From CAUZFZ01 sp963579025 (GTDB lineage: Bacteria; Planctomycetota; Planctomycetia; Planctomycetales; Planctomycetaceae): DNA of 64,000 bases. Both the position numbers and the translations under genes were made by a program. The notes under the pieces are model-generated. The model was not told the DNA's origin and did no database searches. It saw only the letters and a list, made by a program, of their open reading frames with translations. The stretch covers positions 1 to 64,000 of the forward strand of contig CAUZFZ010000030.1 of the NCBI GenBank assembly GCA_963579025.1. Reading direction: 5' to 3'. Each line of letters opens with the position of its first letter. The stretch's first letter is position 1. Below, in pieces: positions 26,001 to 33,987 of the stretch.

Positions 26001-26722
26001 TCCGCAGCGGACGAATTTGAGTCCTGCATCGATCCCAGATCGCTAAGCACCAGTAGCGTGGCTCCGGGATGAAGTTGCAGTTCGTGTCCACGCTGATGTT
26101 CCGGCCATTCGATGACCGGCGTCTCGGCTCCTTCCCGCAGCACGCAGACCGTACTTCCACCTTTGGGCAGCAACCGCTTCATCGCGCGACCGATGAGTTT
26201 CTGATCCTGGCGGTACGGAACCAGCCGACGAGCGAGGTCAATCACGACGTGCAGGTCCTGCCCCCAGCTTCGCCGGTTCAGCCGTGGAAACTCGACAAGC
26301 TGCCTGCCCCGGCTGAGTTCGTACACGACCCGGTTCAGATCGATGCGGTTTCCCGGACGCGTCAGGTCCGCCACCTGACGCAGTCGCGTGAAGAACTCCG
26401 GGACGGTCGCCAGCGGATCGAATGGGTCCAGCGTGATTTCGGATGCCCGCGCTTCTTCGTCCGGGAGTGGCAGCGGAACGACCTTGCGGGAGTAGAACTC
26501 CTGAGCACGCCACCACGGCACCGCCGGACGCGGGCCGAGGGCGACTTCGGTGGTGACCACGTCGGCCGTTTCTTCCTGCTCGGCCACTTCGACCCGTTGC
26601 AGCTCGGGCAGTATTTCGCGCCGCTCGTAGCCCAGTCGCCCGGCGATGTCGGCCATGACAGCATCGCCACTGGCCAGAGCCAGCAGCAGATCCGCCCGCC
26701 CGGTCAGGGGCCGACGTCTCAT
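23066..26722 (-). CDS. vWA-like protein with two DGR-diversified FGE-like domains
   Basis: 1218 residues, starting at an ATG that overlaps the stop of the MoxR ATPase gene. Residues about 155-290 look like a degenerate von Willebrand A domain: QDLHVVIDLARRL in the MIDAS strand position and TLLVLSDLGSM in a later strand. Residues about 300-640 are an Arg/Leu-rich helical and beta region of unknown fold. FGE-like domain 1 spans about 655-880 (RMRWIWPGSFLMGS to LGFRCSSS, ending in VR3). FGE-like domain 2 spans about 985-1212 (RMRWIPPGRFLMGS to LGFRCSSS, ending in VR2). Neither domain has the FGE catalytic Cys pair. An Arg-rich linker joins them. In related conflict systems the FGE part is thought to recognise the trigger and the vWA part to work with the MoxR ATPase; that role is inferred here. 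Confidence 0.9.
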   Translation of the reverse strand: MRRRPLTGRADLLLALASGDAVMADIAGRLGYERREILPELQRVEVAEQEETADVVTTEVALGPRPAVPWWRAQEFYSRKVVPLPLPDEEARASEITLDPFDPLATVPEFFTRLRQVADLTRPGNRIDLNRVVYELSRGRQLVEFPRLNRRSWGQDLHVVIDLARRLVPYRQDQKLIGRAMKRLLPKGGSTVCVLREGAETPVIEWPEHQRGHELQLHPGATLLVLSDLGSMQDSNSSAAEDRWTRIGRRLKRQECAALALVPCRPDAVPDRLARLWTLIPWEGDSRRRPKPADATTVEACERILTLLSAAVRIEPRLLRAVRKLLAAGRRDPGLESRIWQLCRGTTHCSGAALSQQQAVELRGTLLQDDLKQRAWSLIDAAHRDEYSGVACLEVLRLGKDAGKLGAGGGLARSRRWFQSLGTGETEYGGDFFLKAVSQLTPEAWEASPELHALWKQFCPDAGAASGYDPALAGVKDAPLQVVRVSLIGGRLEYRRRGEAAERSTPLATVRLKNPQIVVDEFDDWPVGDDEPAAFWADGNVPAWADRWGCDDVGPWVEFVIEGRKEPTPASIAKGLAEAGALLYGSHLDPRSGAQLDVFEDSRELVPYEEMVNLEGRFNDVGIRHNITEFPMWVFADGTRLAGVQSLESLADHIGPVLVRQRMRWIWPGSFLMGSAEKAELEGWPETPQQLVTISRAFWMFDTPCTQELWQAVMGENPSGFKGDHRPVEKVSWEDCQGFLSRINERCPGLELTLPTEAEWEYGCRAGTDTPIYAGDSPLDEIAWYDKNAGSETHNVAELLPNAWGLYDTLGNVWEWCRDFGGRPYSSEAVSDPAQLTDSESANRVIRGGSWAISALYVRAACRFGFRPGYRYLNLGFRCSSSGSEPSTGGRRPQLARSQRAVRGRRPIAEPAGDSEPASEDRGVRISAGDAEYSPVPQGPVVRIRTDLEDVFLCQTPRPKWARRTGRDQYGLWAEFTVPQEQAEDVTQRMRWIPPGRFLMGSPESEPGRYGDEGPQHEAVVRGGFWLFDTPCTQALWEAVMGENPSEFKGKNRPVETVSWDDCQEFIPKLSDAVRGLQLRLPSETQWEYACRASTEAATYLGGFDPDDEATQDDLKRIAWYTRNAGSETHDVAELTENPWGLYDMLGNVWEWCQDTWRGDYDQRHPDDEPSANRVIRGGCWAYSARGVRAAYRLGSPPGSRDHGLGFRCSSSGSEPGA
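23091..23213 (-). repeat. DGR variable repeat VR2
   Basis: 123 bp at the 3' end of the 1218-residue gene. I count 15 differences from the TR, all at TR-strand adenines. Translation gives WAYSARGV and YRLGSPPGSRDHG. The flanking IMH-type sequence CAGTTCAGG matches VR1 and VR3, not the TR. Confidence 0.93.
24081..24203 (-). repeat. DGR variable repeat VR3 (internal)
   Basis: 123 bp in the middle of the 1218-residue gene, at the end of FGE-like domain 1. I count 12 differences from the TR, all at TR-strand adenines. Translation gives WAISALYV and CRFGFRPGYRYLN; the Tyr-to-Cys change comes from an A-to-G substitution. An internal VR that stays in frame with a second, separately diversified domain is uncommon. 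Confidence 0.92.
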
Positions 26723-27687
26723 AGCGAGCCCCCGGCATGCTTCTTCAGCGTGTACCCCGCGACCTTCTTCAGGAGATTCTCCGCCGTATCGACCTTCTGC
26801 TCGTCGAGTTTCTGGACGGCTCGGAGAAGGTCGAGGAACTCAGCCTGGCCCGGCTTTGGTGTGGATGCCGCACGACGATCCTCAATCAGCAAGTTCGCTG
26901 CTTCGTACAGCAGGTCTTCCGAGAGCTTCGGGAAGTGCTCCTGCCCCCGTTCGACCAGCAGTTTGCGCAACGCGTCGTCAGTCGATGGCAACGACATATG
27001 CAGGACGAGACAGCGTCGCAGAAACGCGTCCGGCAGTACCCGCTCTTCATTCGTCGTGACAATGACCAACGGTGCGGGATCGTGCATCACGACCGGCGGG
27101 CAGCCATGCGGCGTGAATCGCCCCGAGCCGAGCGCTTCCAGAAGGCCGTTGGGAAGGTCGCTGTCCGCCTTGTCGATCTCGTCGATCAGGACGACTCGGC
27201 CGTCTTCCGGATCGATGCCCTCATCAAACGGTGGCACATCGAAGTGATTGGCTGCGGCGTGTGTCTTCGCGCCTTTCCAGTCGAATCCCCACCACAGCGG
27301 CCCCGGCTCCACAAACCGAGTGACGCGCAGCTTCTCGTCCAGTTCCTCAGGAGAGAGTTTCAGCACTCCGCAGACCTGTGCTTCGGCGAGACGTCGGACG
27401 GAGTCGAAATGCCAGAGCAGGTCGGTCGATTCCGTGCGGGCATTCACGACGCACGACACCAGCGGACGCCCGAGCGCCTTCGCCGTGGCCGCAGCAAGCT
27501 GCGTCTTGCCCACACCGGGTTCACCACGCACCAGCAACGGCCTGCCGGCAGCCAGAGCCGACTTCACCGCCATCCGGCTGTCATCTTCAAAGACATGCAC
27601 CTGTTCCGGAACACCCTCCTCACTGACCAGCCGCACGGGCTCGTCGCTGTCGAGTCGGGTGAAATCAACTGCTGGTCGCTGTGTCAC
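26719..27687 (-). CDS. MoxR-type AAA+ ATPase of the DGR-linked operon
   Basis: 322 residues from a GTG whose bases overlap the SEFIR gene stop. Walker A is GEPGVGKT (55-62), Walker B is VVLIDEIDKAD (165-175), with NGLLEALGSGRFTPHG after it and the sensor-1 strand LVIVTTNEERVLPDAFLRRC. This is the MoxR/RavA group, which normally partners a vWA protein; the vWA-like partner here is the next gene, with a 4-base overlap. It is probably the NTP-driven switch that couples recognition by the FGE domains to effector release. Confidence 0.92.
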   Translation of the reverse strand: MTQRPAVDFTRLDSDEPVRLVSEEGVPEQVHVFEDDSRMAVKSALAAGRPLLVRGEPGVGKTQLAAATAKALGRPLVSCVVNARTESTDLLWHFDSVRRLAEAQVCGVLKLSPEELDEKLRVTRFVEPGPLWWGFDWKGAKTHAAANHFDVPPFDEGIDPEDGRVVLIDEIDKADSDLPNGLLEALGSGRFTPHGCPPVVMHDPAPLVIVTTNEERVLPDAFLRRCLVLHMSLPSTDDALRKLLVERGQEHFPKLSEDLLYEAANLLIEDRRAASTPKPGQAEFLDLLRAVQKLDEQKVDTAENLLKKVAGYTLKKHAGGSL

Positions 27688-29033
27688 TTTTGTTTCTCGC
27701 TCTGAAGCCGGTCATTCACGATTTTGAGGATCACTTCCTCGGCAGCCTTGGTCTGGCCTCGGTGCAGTTCAAAGAAGACGAGTTCCGGGATCTGCTTCCG
27801 GATTTCCGAGAGCAGGTTCCTCAGCGACTCCGCCTCCGCAGGCAATTTCCGCGGCTCAATGACGCAGTAGAACCGCCGCCGTTTGGCGACAGTGTCCATT
27901 TGGGCCTGCAATCGCATTTGTCCCGTCCAGCCTTTGATCCGTTTGATCACGTCCTTCTCGCTGGCGAGGTCATCATCGAGGCTGACCAGAAGCTGGTCCG
28001 CAAGATCCGCCAGAATCTCCGCGACAACGGCTTTGGGGTCAGGGTCACCAATCGGCGTGTCCACAATCCGGAGCAGCCCTTCACCAACGACTCTTCCCTT
28101 GTCGTCAAGCCGGAAGCGTGCTCGACGACCATCTGTCGGTGCGGCAGCGAGTTCTGCTCCGACAGCCAGAGCCACTGATTCCTCAATGATCGCCCCCTGA
28201 CGATCATCCATTCCGGAGGCCACCGTGGCTTTGATCGCTGGGTGAATACACAGCGGAAAGAGCCAGTCCTGCAGGTCCGTCAAAGCCCGGAAGTCTTCCA
28301 CGTGTCCTGCCGCGTCCGTTCGAAACGCGTCAAGTTGAGCAACCGCCAGGCACGTCGCTTCAACATCAAACGATTCCGCCGCCGAACAACGGTCGACGAA
28401 TTTGCGAAAGTGCGACTCCAGATCGTCTCGGTCGTCGTCCCCACGGAAGTGAAACAGGTCGGCAACCTCTTTCCGTCGCCGATCAGTCTGCAGTCGGAGA
28501 ATTGCATCAGCGATCCCGGAAACCGTCAGACCCCGCCAGTCGTCATACAAGGCCGAATGGAAACCTGCGGACGTGGTACCGGCTTCCGACTCATAGGCCA
28601 GGATCGCGTCAGCCAGGCGTTGCTGGTCAGTCGGTATCCGGTAGTAAGTCGCGCCGGAGATCACAGTTGGTAACAGGCTCAGGTCTTCGCTGTCTGCCAG
28701 CACCGGAATGAACTTGGTGTTATTCGTCGATGAGTGATACAGCCGATGGCTGATAATGCAGCCTTCCCAGGTGACCCCGCGTCCCTTGTCCGGATCCTCA
28801 TGCCCATCGAATCGCCGCCGATAAGTCTCATCAATGAACAACAACACCCAGTCCGCGGCCTCAACCTGATTCTCCATCCAGCGCGGCCATCCCTCGCTCG
28901 GCCCGGCCGGTGACCTGACGTCTGTGTCGAACACCACATCCAGCCCCTGTTCGCGGAGATACTCCGCGAACGCCCACACTCTCTGACGATGATCGTCATT
29001 CGAGTGTGCATAGCTCACGAAAACACGGGGCAT
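27684..29033 (-). CDS. SEFIR/TIR-like effector protein
   Basis: 449 residues from the ATG at 29031-29033, set by AGGTGA 5 bases upstream; a frame extension to 29168 is not used. Residues 1-150 form a SEFIR (TIR-superfamily) domain: PRVFVSYAHSNDDHRQRV, LREQGLDVVFD, AADWVLLFIDETY and GVTWEGCIISHRLY, the last carrying a candidate catalytic Glu. Residues about 180-340 are helical and unassigned. Residues about 350-445 form a module shared with the upstream hydrolase (RFYC, then FELH and AAEEVI). Its stop overlaps the ATPase start. It is probably a nucleotide-metabolising or signalling effector; NADase activity is a possibility, not shown. Confidence 0.85.
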   Translation of the reverse strand: MPRVFVSYAHSNDDHRQRVWAFAEYLREQGLDVVFDTDVRSPAGPSEGWPRWMENQVEAADWVLLFIDETYRRRFDGHEDPDKGRGVTWEGCIISHRLYHSSTNNTKFIPVLADSEDLSLLPTVISGATYYRIPTDQQRLADAILAYESEAGTTSAGFHSALYDDWRGLTVSGIADAILRLQTDRRRKEVADLFHFRGDDDRDDLESHFRKFVDRCSAAESFDVEATCLAVAQLDAFRTDAAGHVEDFRALTDLQDWLFPLCIHPAIKATVASGMDDRQGAIIEESVALAVGAELAAAPTDGRRARFRLDDKGRVVGEGLLRIVDTPIGDPDPKAVVAEILADLADQLLVSLDDDLASEKDVIKRIKGWTGQMRLQAQMDTVAKRRRFYCVIEPRKLPAEAESLRNLLSEIRKQIPELVFFELHRGQTKAAEEVILKIVNDRLQSEKQK

Positions 29034-29055
29034 ACTGTCACCTGGTCTGCGCGTC

Positions 29056-30822
29056 TCAAAGGATTTGCTCAAAGCGTTTGCGAAGCAGCGGAACGATGAT
29101 TTCTTCCGCAGACAGTGTTCCCTTATTCGTGTGCAGACGGAATACACCGAGATCAGTGATCTGGTCACTAACGTCCCGAAGTAGCGAGATCATCCTCGCC
29201 GAACTGCTCGCATCAGCGGGAAGGGGACAGCAACAGTAGCACCTCGATCCGAAGCGTTGACGATATACCTTAAACCACAGACTGAGTTGCCTTGCCCAGT
29301 GTCGGAGGCATTGCCCGTGGTCGTCTTGATCGATCACCCGATTGTCAAAGGTCTCTGCTCCAATGCGATCCGCCAGCTCGGTCAAGAAATACTGCACGAG
29401 GATTAGTGGTTCCTGATCTCCAATCGGTGGGCTCGACAGATTCAGAAGATGGCTCCCAGCAACTTCGCCATCATCTCCAGAAATGAAATCTGGCTTCCTG
29501 TGCTCAGCAACGGAATAGAGCAATTCGGCCCCCGCAGGATGTCCGACAAACAGAACACCGTCGCAGTTATCCCGGATGACCGCGATATCAGGGTTGTCGC
29601 TGGGGCAAACCAGCGTCGTCATGAGCCAGTCCTGCATGTTCTTGAGGATTTTCTGAGTTTCCCGTCCAGCCCGATCGATCAATTCGTCGATCCGATCCAA
29701 CGCAAGGGAAACCGCTTTTGAATCCTGCGTCGTGCTTTCCGAGTGCTTTCGGAAGAACTGAGCCACTCCTGCACGAACATCATTCCCGTTTGGCCTGGAT
29801 TCGATCGCCAGAGCACGACAGACCATCGATCCCGTGTTCGTCGAGAGTCGCTTGAATTCTTCGAGGAAGTGATCGACGACGAAGCTCACCCAGGAATCGA
29901 ATGCTGTGTCGCCCCCATACGAATCGTCACCGGCGGGAGCTTCTCCGCCGGGAAGTACGATTCGATCCTCGTCGGAGTCGCCTTTCTGGCCATGGTTCCT
30001 GGGCATCCCCTGCCTGGCGATTGCCAGAAGCTCCCGAGCCTTGTTGACCACCTGTTGATTTCGGTCGCGTGGCTTCGCCAGTGAGATGTGGTCCTCTTCC
30101 AGTCCAACAGGAGCCGGTGTGACCCCCGGATCCGACGATGAGGGATCGACGATTCTGAATCCGGCAACCTCTCTCGTTTCGAAGTATGTGAAGGTTTCGA
30201 TGCTTACTCGTTGGGAATGAGTGCGGTACCAGTCAAACAGATCGCGAAGATGAGGATCGTGAGCCCTGAGGTCTTCCATGTTGGCGGTCGGACCAAAGAC
30301 GGCCCTGAAGCGATCCGCCATTGATGCGAGTGACGCTCCCTGATGTGGCGTCCCGAGGAACAGCACTGCCTTCGTGTTTGTAAAGATGCAGTGATGGTCA
30401 TCACGTGTATCGTCGCTCGCCCGCCGGAGAATCTGTTTGGCCAGCAGGCCACCGAGACTGTGGCCGATCAGCAGCAGCGGACGATTGCCGAGCTGATTCT
30501 GGACCATGAGATCGACAACCTCACGGGCTCGGTCTGGCAATGGCATCGCATGTCCGGCGTCTCTGTCGCCAGAAATCAGCTTCCGAATCCCTCTGGCTCG
30601 TTTCGTCGGACTTGCGGCATACCCGAGCAACCAGATGCCGACATCCGGAAACTCTTCGGCGAGCCAGTGCGGCCAGGAGGTCGACTGATCGTTGCCGTGC
30701 CTCCAGGTCTTAAAAGCATCTCCGCCCAGACCATGCAGGAAAACGACGTCTGCAAGGTGATCGCTGCCTGCGCTGGTGGAGACTCTATGAAGCACGCTCA
30801 TACGGTATCTGCACCATCCCAC
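29056..30822 (-). CDS. Alpha/beta-hydrolase (esterase/lipase-like) effector with shared C-terminal module
   Basis: 588 residues from 30822, or 581 from an ATG at 30801; the start is not settled. Residues about 20-270 form a PGAP1/DUF676-like serine hydrolase: VVFLHGLGGDAFKTW (oxyanion strand), LLLIGHSLGGLLAKQIL (nucleophile Ser in GHSLG), VLFLGTPHQGAS and GLEEDHISLAKP (catalytic His). Residues about 290-480 are helical and unassigned. Residues about 490-588 resemble the C-terminus of the SEFIR protein (RCYC, FRLH, SAEEII). It is the first gene of the operon and lies 22 bases before the SEFIR gene. A membrane- or ester-directed toxic effector is a reasonable inference. Confidence 0.85.
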   Translation of the reverse strand: MGWCRYRMSVLHRVSTSAGSDHLADVVFLHGLGGDAFKTWRHGNDQSTSWPHWLAEEFPDVGIWLLGYAASPTKRARGIRKLISGDRDAGHAMPLPDRAREVVDLMVQNQLGNRPLLLIGHSLGGLLAKQILRRASDDTRDDHHCIFTNTKAVLFLGTPHQGASLASMADRFRAVFGPTANMEDLRAHDPHLRDLFDWYRTHSQRVSIETFTYFETREVAGFRIVDPSSSDPGVTPAPVGLEEDHISLAKPRDRNQQVVNKARELLAIARQGMPRNHGQKGDSDEDRIVLPGGEAPAGDDSYGGDTAFDSWVSFVVDHFLEEFKRLSTNTGSMVCRALAIESRPNGNDVRAGVAQFFRKHSESTTQDSKAVSLALDRIDELIDRAGRETQKILKNMQDWLMTTLVCPSDNPDIAVIRDNCDGVLFVGHPAGAELLYSVAEHRKPDFISGDDGEVAGSHLLNLSSPPIGDQEPLILVQYFLTELADRIGAETFDNRVIDQDDHGQCLRHWARQLSLWFKVYRQRFGSRCYCCCPLPADASSSARMISLLRDVSDQITDLGVFRLHTNKGTLSAEEIIVPLLRKRFEQIL

Positions 30823-31102
30823 GCAGGAGTCCCGTCATCCTTCCCGAAGTCTCCCGGCCCGAAAGATCACTACTGGCATCCTCGCCAATCGACGCGAGTG
30901 ATCAGTCTACGGCGAGTCAGGAAGAAAATCGAATCGGTCGGGCGACGATGCAAAGCGACCGGGATTCTGCGGCCGGGCCGCGAACGTCGGCTCATCGATC
31001 TCGTGCTTCTGTCGACCGGGCTGCGCAAATCTTAGTTGCGATCGATCTCTATCGGCCAGGTGTCACTGGAGACACAGCAGCCATTCCGGGAAACTCCCAG
31101 CC

Positions 31103-31732
31103 GTGAACCATCAGACAGATGATGACAGTGACTTCTCCCGAGCCGGGGACGACATGGCAGATGATCTCGAAACACACTCACACGTGCCGACCTCAAGCGA
31201 AATCAGGTTCGACTCGTTACCTGACCGCGAGGGTGCCGTTCATGCAATCGTCGCCGCCACCAGAGCACTTGGGAATTCGAATGGCGTGCTGGTCAACGTC
31301 CCAGCCGCATCAGACACCGTTCCCGACTTGAAGCGAGACGCAGGATTTCGGTACACCGACCAGTATCAGCCATTCATCGATGCGCTTCACAATGGTGAAG
31401 CAGTCACCATCGTGATCGTGCAGAAAGACGGAGATGTCATCGCCTTCGGCCTCGGCGAGGTCCCGTCGAAACACGGCGTGGAGATCATGACGACTGATGT
31501 CGAAGAGGCATCGCGACGCTCAGCCGGCGTGAAGTCGAGCATCGACATCAGCAACGAGCCCTTTGAGATTGGAATCGGCCACGTGCTGGTCCTCGGGCTG
31601 ATCGAGTCCATCGACGCCAGCGTCCTGCACACCAACGCCACCAGCCCTCAGGCCAGATACATTTTCAAATCTCTGGGTTTTGTCTCCAGTGACGAGGACA
31701 ACTCCTGCCTGCTGCGTCTGCAAAAGAAGTAA
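31103..31732 (+). CDS. GNAT-like protein, probable N-acetyltransferase relative
   Basis: 209 residues from a GTG at 31103 (an ATG at 31154 is possible). The first 30 residues are acidic and polar. The core alternates strands and helices, and ends HTNATSPQARYIFKSLGFV, the GNAT-style C-terminal pattern (Asn, then x-A-x-x-x-Y-x-x-L-G-F). The acetyl-CoA P-loop (Q/RxxGxG/A) is not obvious, so activity is doubtful. It diverges from the DGR-linked operon with 280 bases between them and could share its regulation. Confidence 0.55.
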   Translation: MNHQTDDDSDFSRAGDDMADDLETHSHVPTSSEIRFDSLPDREGAVHAIVAATRALGNSNGVLVNVPAASDTVPDLKRDAGFRYTDQYQPFIDALHNGEAVTIVIVQKDGDVIAFGLGEVPSKHGVEIMTTDVEEASRRSAGVKSSIDISNEPFEIGIGHVLVLGLIESIDASVLHTNATSPQARYIFKSLGFVSSDEDNSCLLRLQKK

Positions 31733-31805
31733 AGCCGCAAGAACGATTCAAGTTCAGTACAACTCGGCAAACGCAACCAATCCTCAGCCTGAACCGGAGT
31801 GTCAC

Positions 31806-32711
31806 ATGAAATCATCGATCATCACTTTGATCCTGCTTGCCCTGCCGGCAAACCTGTTACTTGCCGATGAGGCGAAGCCGTTGGCTCCGACAGCGGCGAA
31901 TGTTTCATACGGTCCTGATCCGATGAACGTGATCGACTTCTGGAAAGCGGAAGGGGACGGTCCTCGACCGTTGCTGGTTTATATCCACGGAGGCGGCTGG
32001 ACGGGCGGCGATAAGAAATCGAGTGACTCGCGGTTTCGCCCGTTTCTGGACAAAGGTGTTTCGTATGCCGCCATCAACTACCGCCTGACAGGTAAGGCCC
32101 CGCTGCCGGCACCCGTACACGATGCGGCGCGGGCGATTCAGTTCATTCGCTCGAAGGCCGAAGAATGGAACATCGATAAGACGCGGATCGCGCTCACCGG
32201 CGGCAGTGCCGGAGCGTGCACGTCGATGTGGATTCTGCTGCATGATGATCTGGCTGATCCGGATGCGAAGGATCCGGTCCGGCGCGAATCAACGCGCGTC
32301 ACGGCGGCGGCCGTCTCAGGAGGTCAGACTTCTATCGATCCGAAAGTCATCGAGCCGTGGCTTGGTCCCAATGTCCTGAAGCATCGCATGATCAACATGG
32401 CGGTCGGTGAGGCCACGATGAAAGGAGCACTGGCCAACTACGAGAAACATCGCGAACTGTATGTCGAGTTCTCGCCGTACAACCACCTGGACGGGGACGA
32501 TCCGCCGTTGTTGATGACATACGGCAACAACATGAAGTTGCCATCGGAGAGTGCCGGACACGGCATTCATCACCCGGTGTACGGTGTGAAGATGAAGGAA
32601 AAGGCCGACAAGGCCGGGCACGAGTGCCACCTGTTGATCGCAGGCGTCTCGAAGTCCGACAAGTACACCAGCCCCGACGCGTTCCTGCTGGACAAGCTGC
32701 TGGCTAAGTAG
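31806..32711 (+). CDS. Exported alpha/beta-hydrolase, esterase/lipase family (BD-FAE/HSL-like)
   Basis: 301 residues from the ATG at 31806 with GGAG upstream. Signal peptide 1-20 (ITLILLALPANLLLADEA). HGGGW forms the oxyanion hole, GGSAGA holds the nucleophile Ser, and an Asp in GDDPPLL and a His near the C-terminus (KAGHECHLLIAG) complete a triad. This is the common planctomycete exported carbohydrate-esterase/lipase type. Position 74 bases after the GNAT-like gene suggests possible co-transcription but the functions look unrelated. Confidence 0.85.
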   Translation: MKSSIITLILLALPANLLLADEAKPLAPTAANVSYGPDPMNVIDFWKAEGDGPRPLLVYIHGGGWTGGDKKSSDSRFRPFLDKGVSYAAINYRLTGKAPLPAPVHDAARAIQFIRSKAEEWNIDKTRIALTGGSAGACTSMWILLHDDLADPDAKDPVRRESTRVTAAAVSGGQTSIDPKVIEPWLGPNVLKHRMINMAVGEATMKGALANYEKHRELYVEFSPYNHLDGDDPPLLMTYGNNMKLPSESAGHGIHHPVYGVKMKEKADKAGHECHLLIAGVSKSDKYTSPDAFLLDKLLAK

Positions 32712-32744
32712 CCGGTACAGTGCAATCGACTGCCGAGATGTGTC

Positions 32745-33956
32745 TTATTCGTCGTCACTGACAAACTCGATGAAAATATTGCACAGCCTGTCGCCGGCAA
32801 AGTCACCGTCCACTCGGTACGAGCCGTCCCCTCGACCGGTGCCACAGGCGAACATGCGGGGCGATTCCCCGTTTCCAACTGGCAGGAAAGCCCACTCCTC
32901 GTTCATGTAGTTGACGCGCTCGAAGCTGTCATTCGTCTGAACATGAAAATGCATGAACGGAAAGCTGGCATACTTCGGGATCGATTCGAGGTATGACACT
33001 ATCTCCGCTTCGAGCGATTGAGAAACTGGACCGACGACTTCCGCCCGAACAACATTGATCTGTATCGCGTCGAACTTGAATCTTCGCTTGAGTTTCCTGA
33101 GCAGGCCCAGACCACGCGCTGTCGAGATCACGCCGATGCGATCAGGTCCAACGTCGGTCCAGTGCTCTTTAAAGTCTGATTGATCGCAAATCACCAGTCT
33201 GGCTGAGTCGATCCCGAGCCGACCAATCTGACGACGTGTCGTTTCGGCTTCGCCGTCGCCGACCGTGATACTGAGTGACGTGATTGTCTCCCTTCCCGTT
33301 GGGTAAACCCACAACCGTGCCGTAATTGAAATACTTTCACACTCAATGTTCGGTATCTCAAGAGCCGGCATGTCCTGCGGGTCGCCAAGGACGAGCGCTC
33401 CGGACCGCACCGGCAGGTCGCCCAGGTGACGTTCTGACGACACGGGCGTTCCGCCACCCGACTGTGCGTTGAGTGCATCAGTCAGTTGAAACAGATCGTG
33501 TCCGTGGCTCTCGCTGAGTTCCTGTTGCTTCGCGACCTGGCATTGGTTTTCGAGGAATGCCTTCAGGCTGCTGGAAACCAGAAACAGCAACCCGGCAACG
33601 AAATAGAAGCCAGCATGCAACAGGGGGACTCCGAACCCGATTGCCGAGACTTTAAGAAAGAAGCCGACCTGTCCCGGCGGAGTCGCGAGTGCCAGGCGAT
33701 AAACGACAAAGCCCAGCAGGACGAGATTGAATCCACCGTGGAACGCACACCAGATCCCGGTAATCCAGCGAAGCCACTTTTCCCCGCGCCAGAGCACGAT
33801 GACGCATCCCGCGATAACCAGAGGTTCGAGTAGTTTCCGCCACGTGAATTCATCCGGGTGCGCAAGCACCCAGACGAGCGTTGCCAACTTGTCGACGACA
33901 ATAAACAACGCGAGGACGATGAAGATGAGGCGTCCTCGGCGAATCAGGTGGGGCAT
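32745..33956 (-). CDS. Four-helix membrane protein with DUF4241-like C-terminal domain
   Basis: 403 residues from the ATG at 33954-33956; a TTG 16 codons upstream is less likely. Four transmembrane helices occupy residues 8-130 (LIFIVLALFIVVDKLATLVW, LVIAGCVIVLW, GGFNLVLLGFVVYRL, LLHAGFYFVAGLLFLV). A soluble domain follows: VRSGALVLGDPQDMPALEIP resembles the opening of DUF4241 and FACGTGRGDGSYRVDGD its closing Gly-Asp-Gly motif. The DUF4241 link is by pattern only. It is preceded by the SDR gene on the same strand (31-base gap). Confidence 0.65.
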   Translation of the reverse strand: MPHLIRRGRLIFIVLALFIVVDKLATLVWVLAHPDEFTWRKLLEPLVIAGCVIVLWRGEKWLRWITGIWCAFHGGFNLVLLGFVVYRLALATPPGQVGFFLKVSAIGFGVPLLHAGFYFVAGLLFLVSSSLKAFLENQCQVAKQQELSESHGHDLFQLTDALNAQSGGGTPVSSERHLGDLPVRSGALVLGDPQDMPALEIPNIECESISITARLWVYPTGRETITSLSITVGDGEAETTRRQIGRLGIDSARLVICDQSDFKEHWTDVGPDRIGVISTARGLGLLRKLKRRFKFDAIQINVVRAEVVGPVSQSLEAEIVSYLESIPKYASFPFMHFHVQTNDSFERVNYMNEEWAFLPVGNGESPRMFACGTGRGDGSYRVDGDFAGDRLCNIFIEFVSDDE

Positions 33957-33987
33957 AATGTCATCCAAATCTGAGTACAGCGCACGG

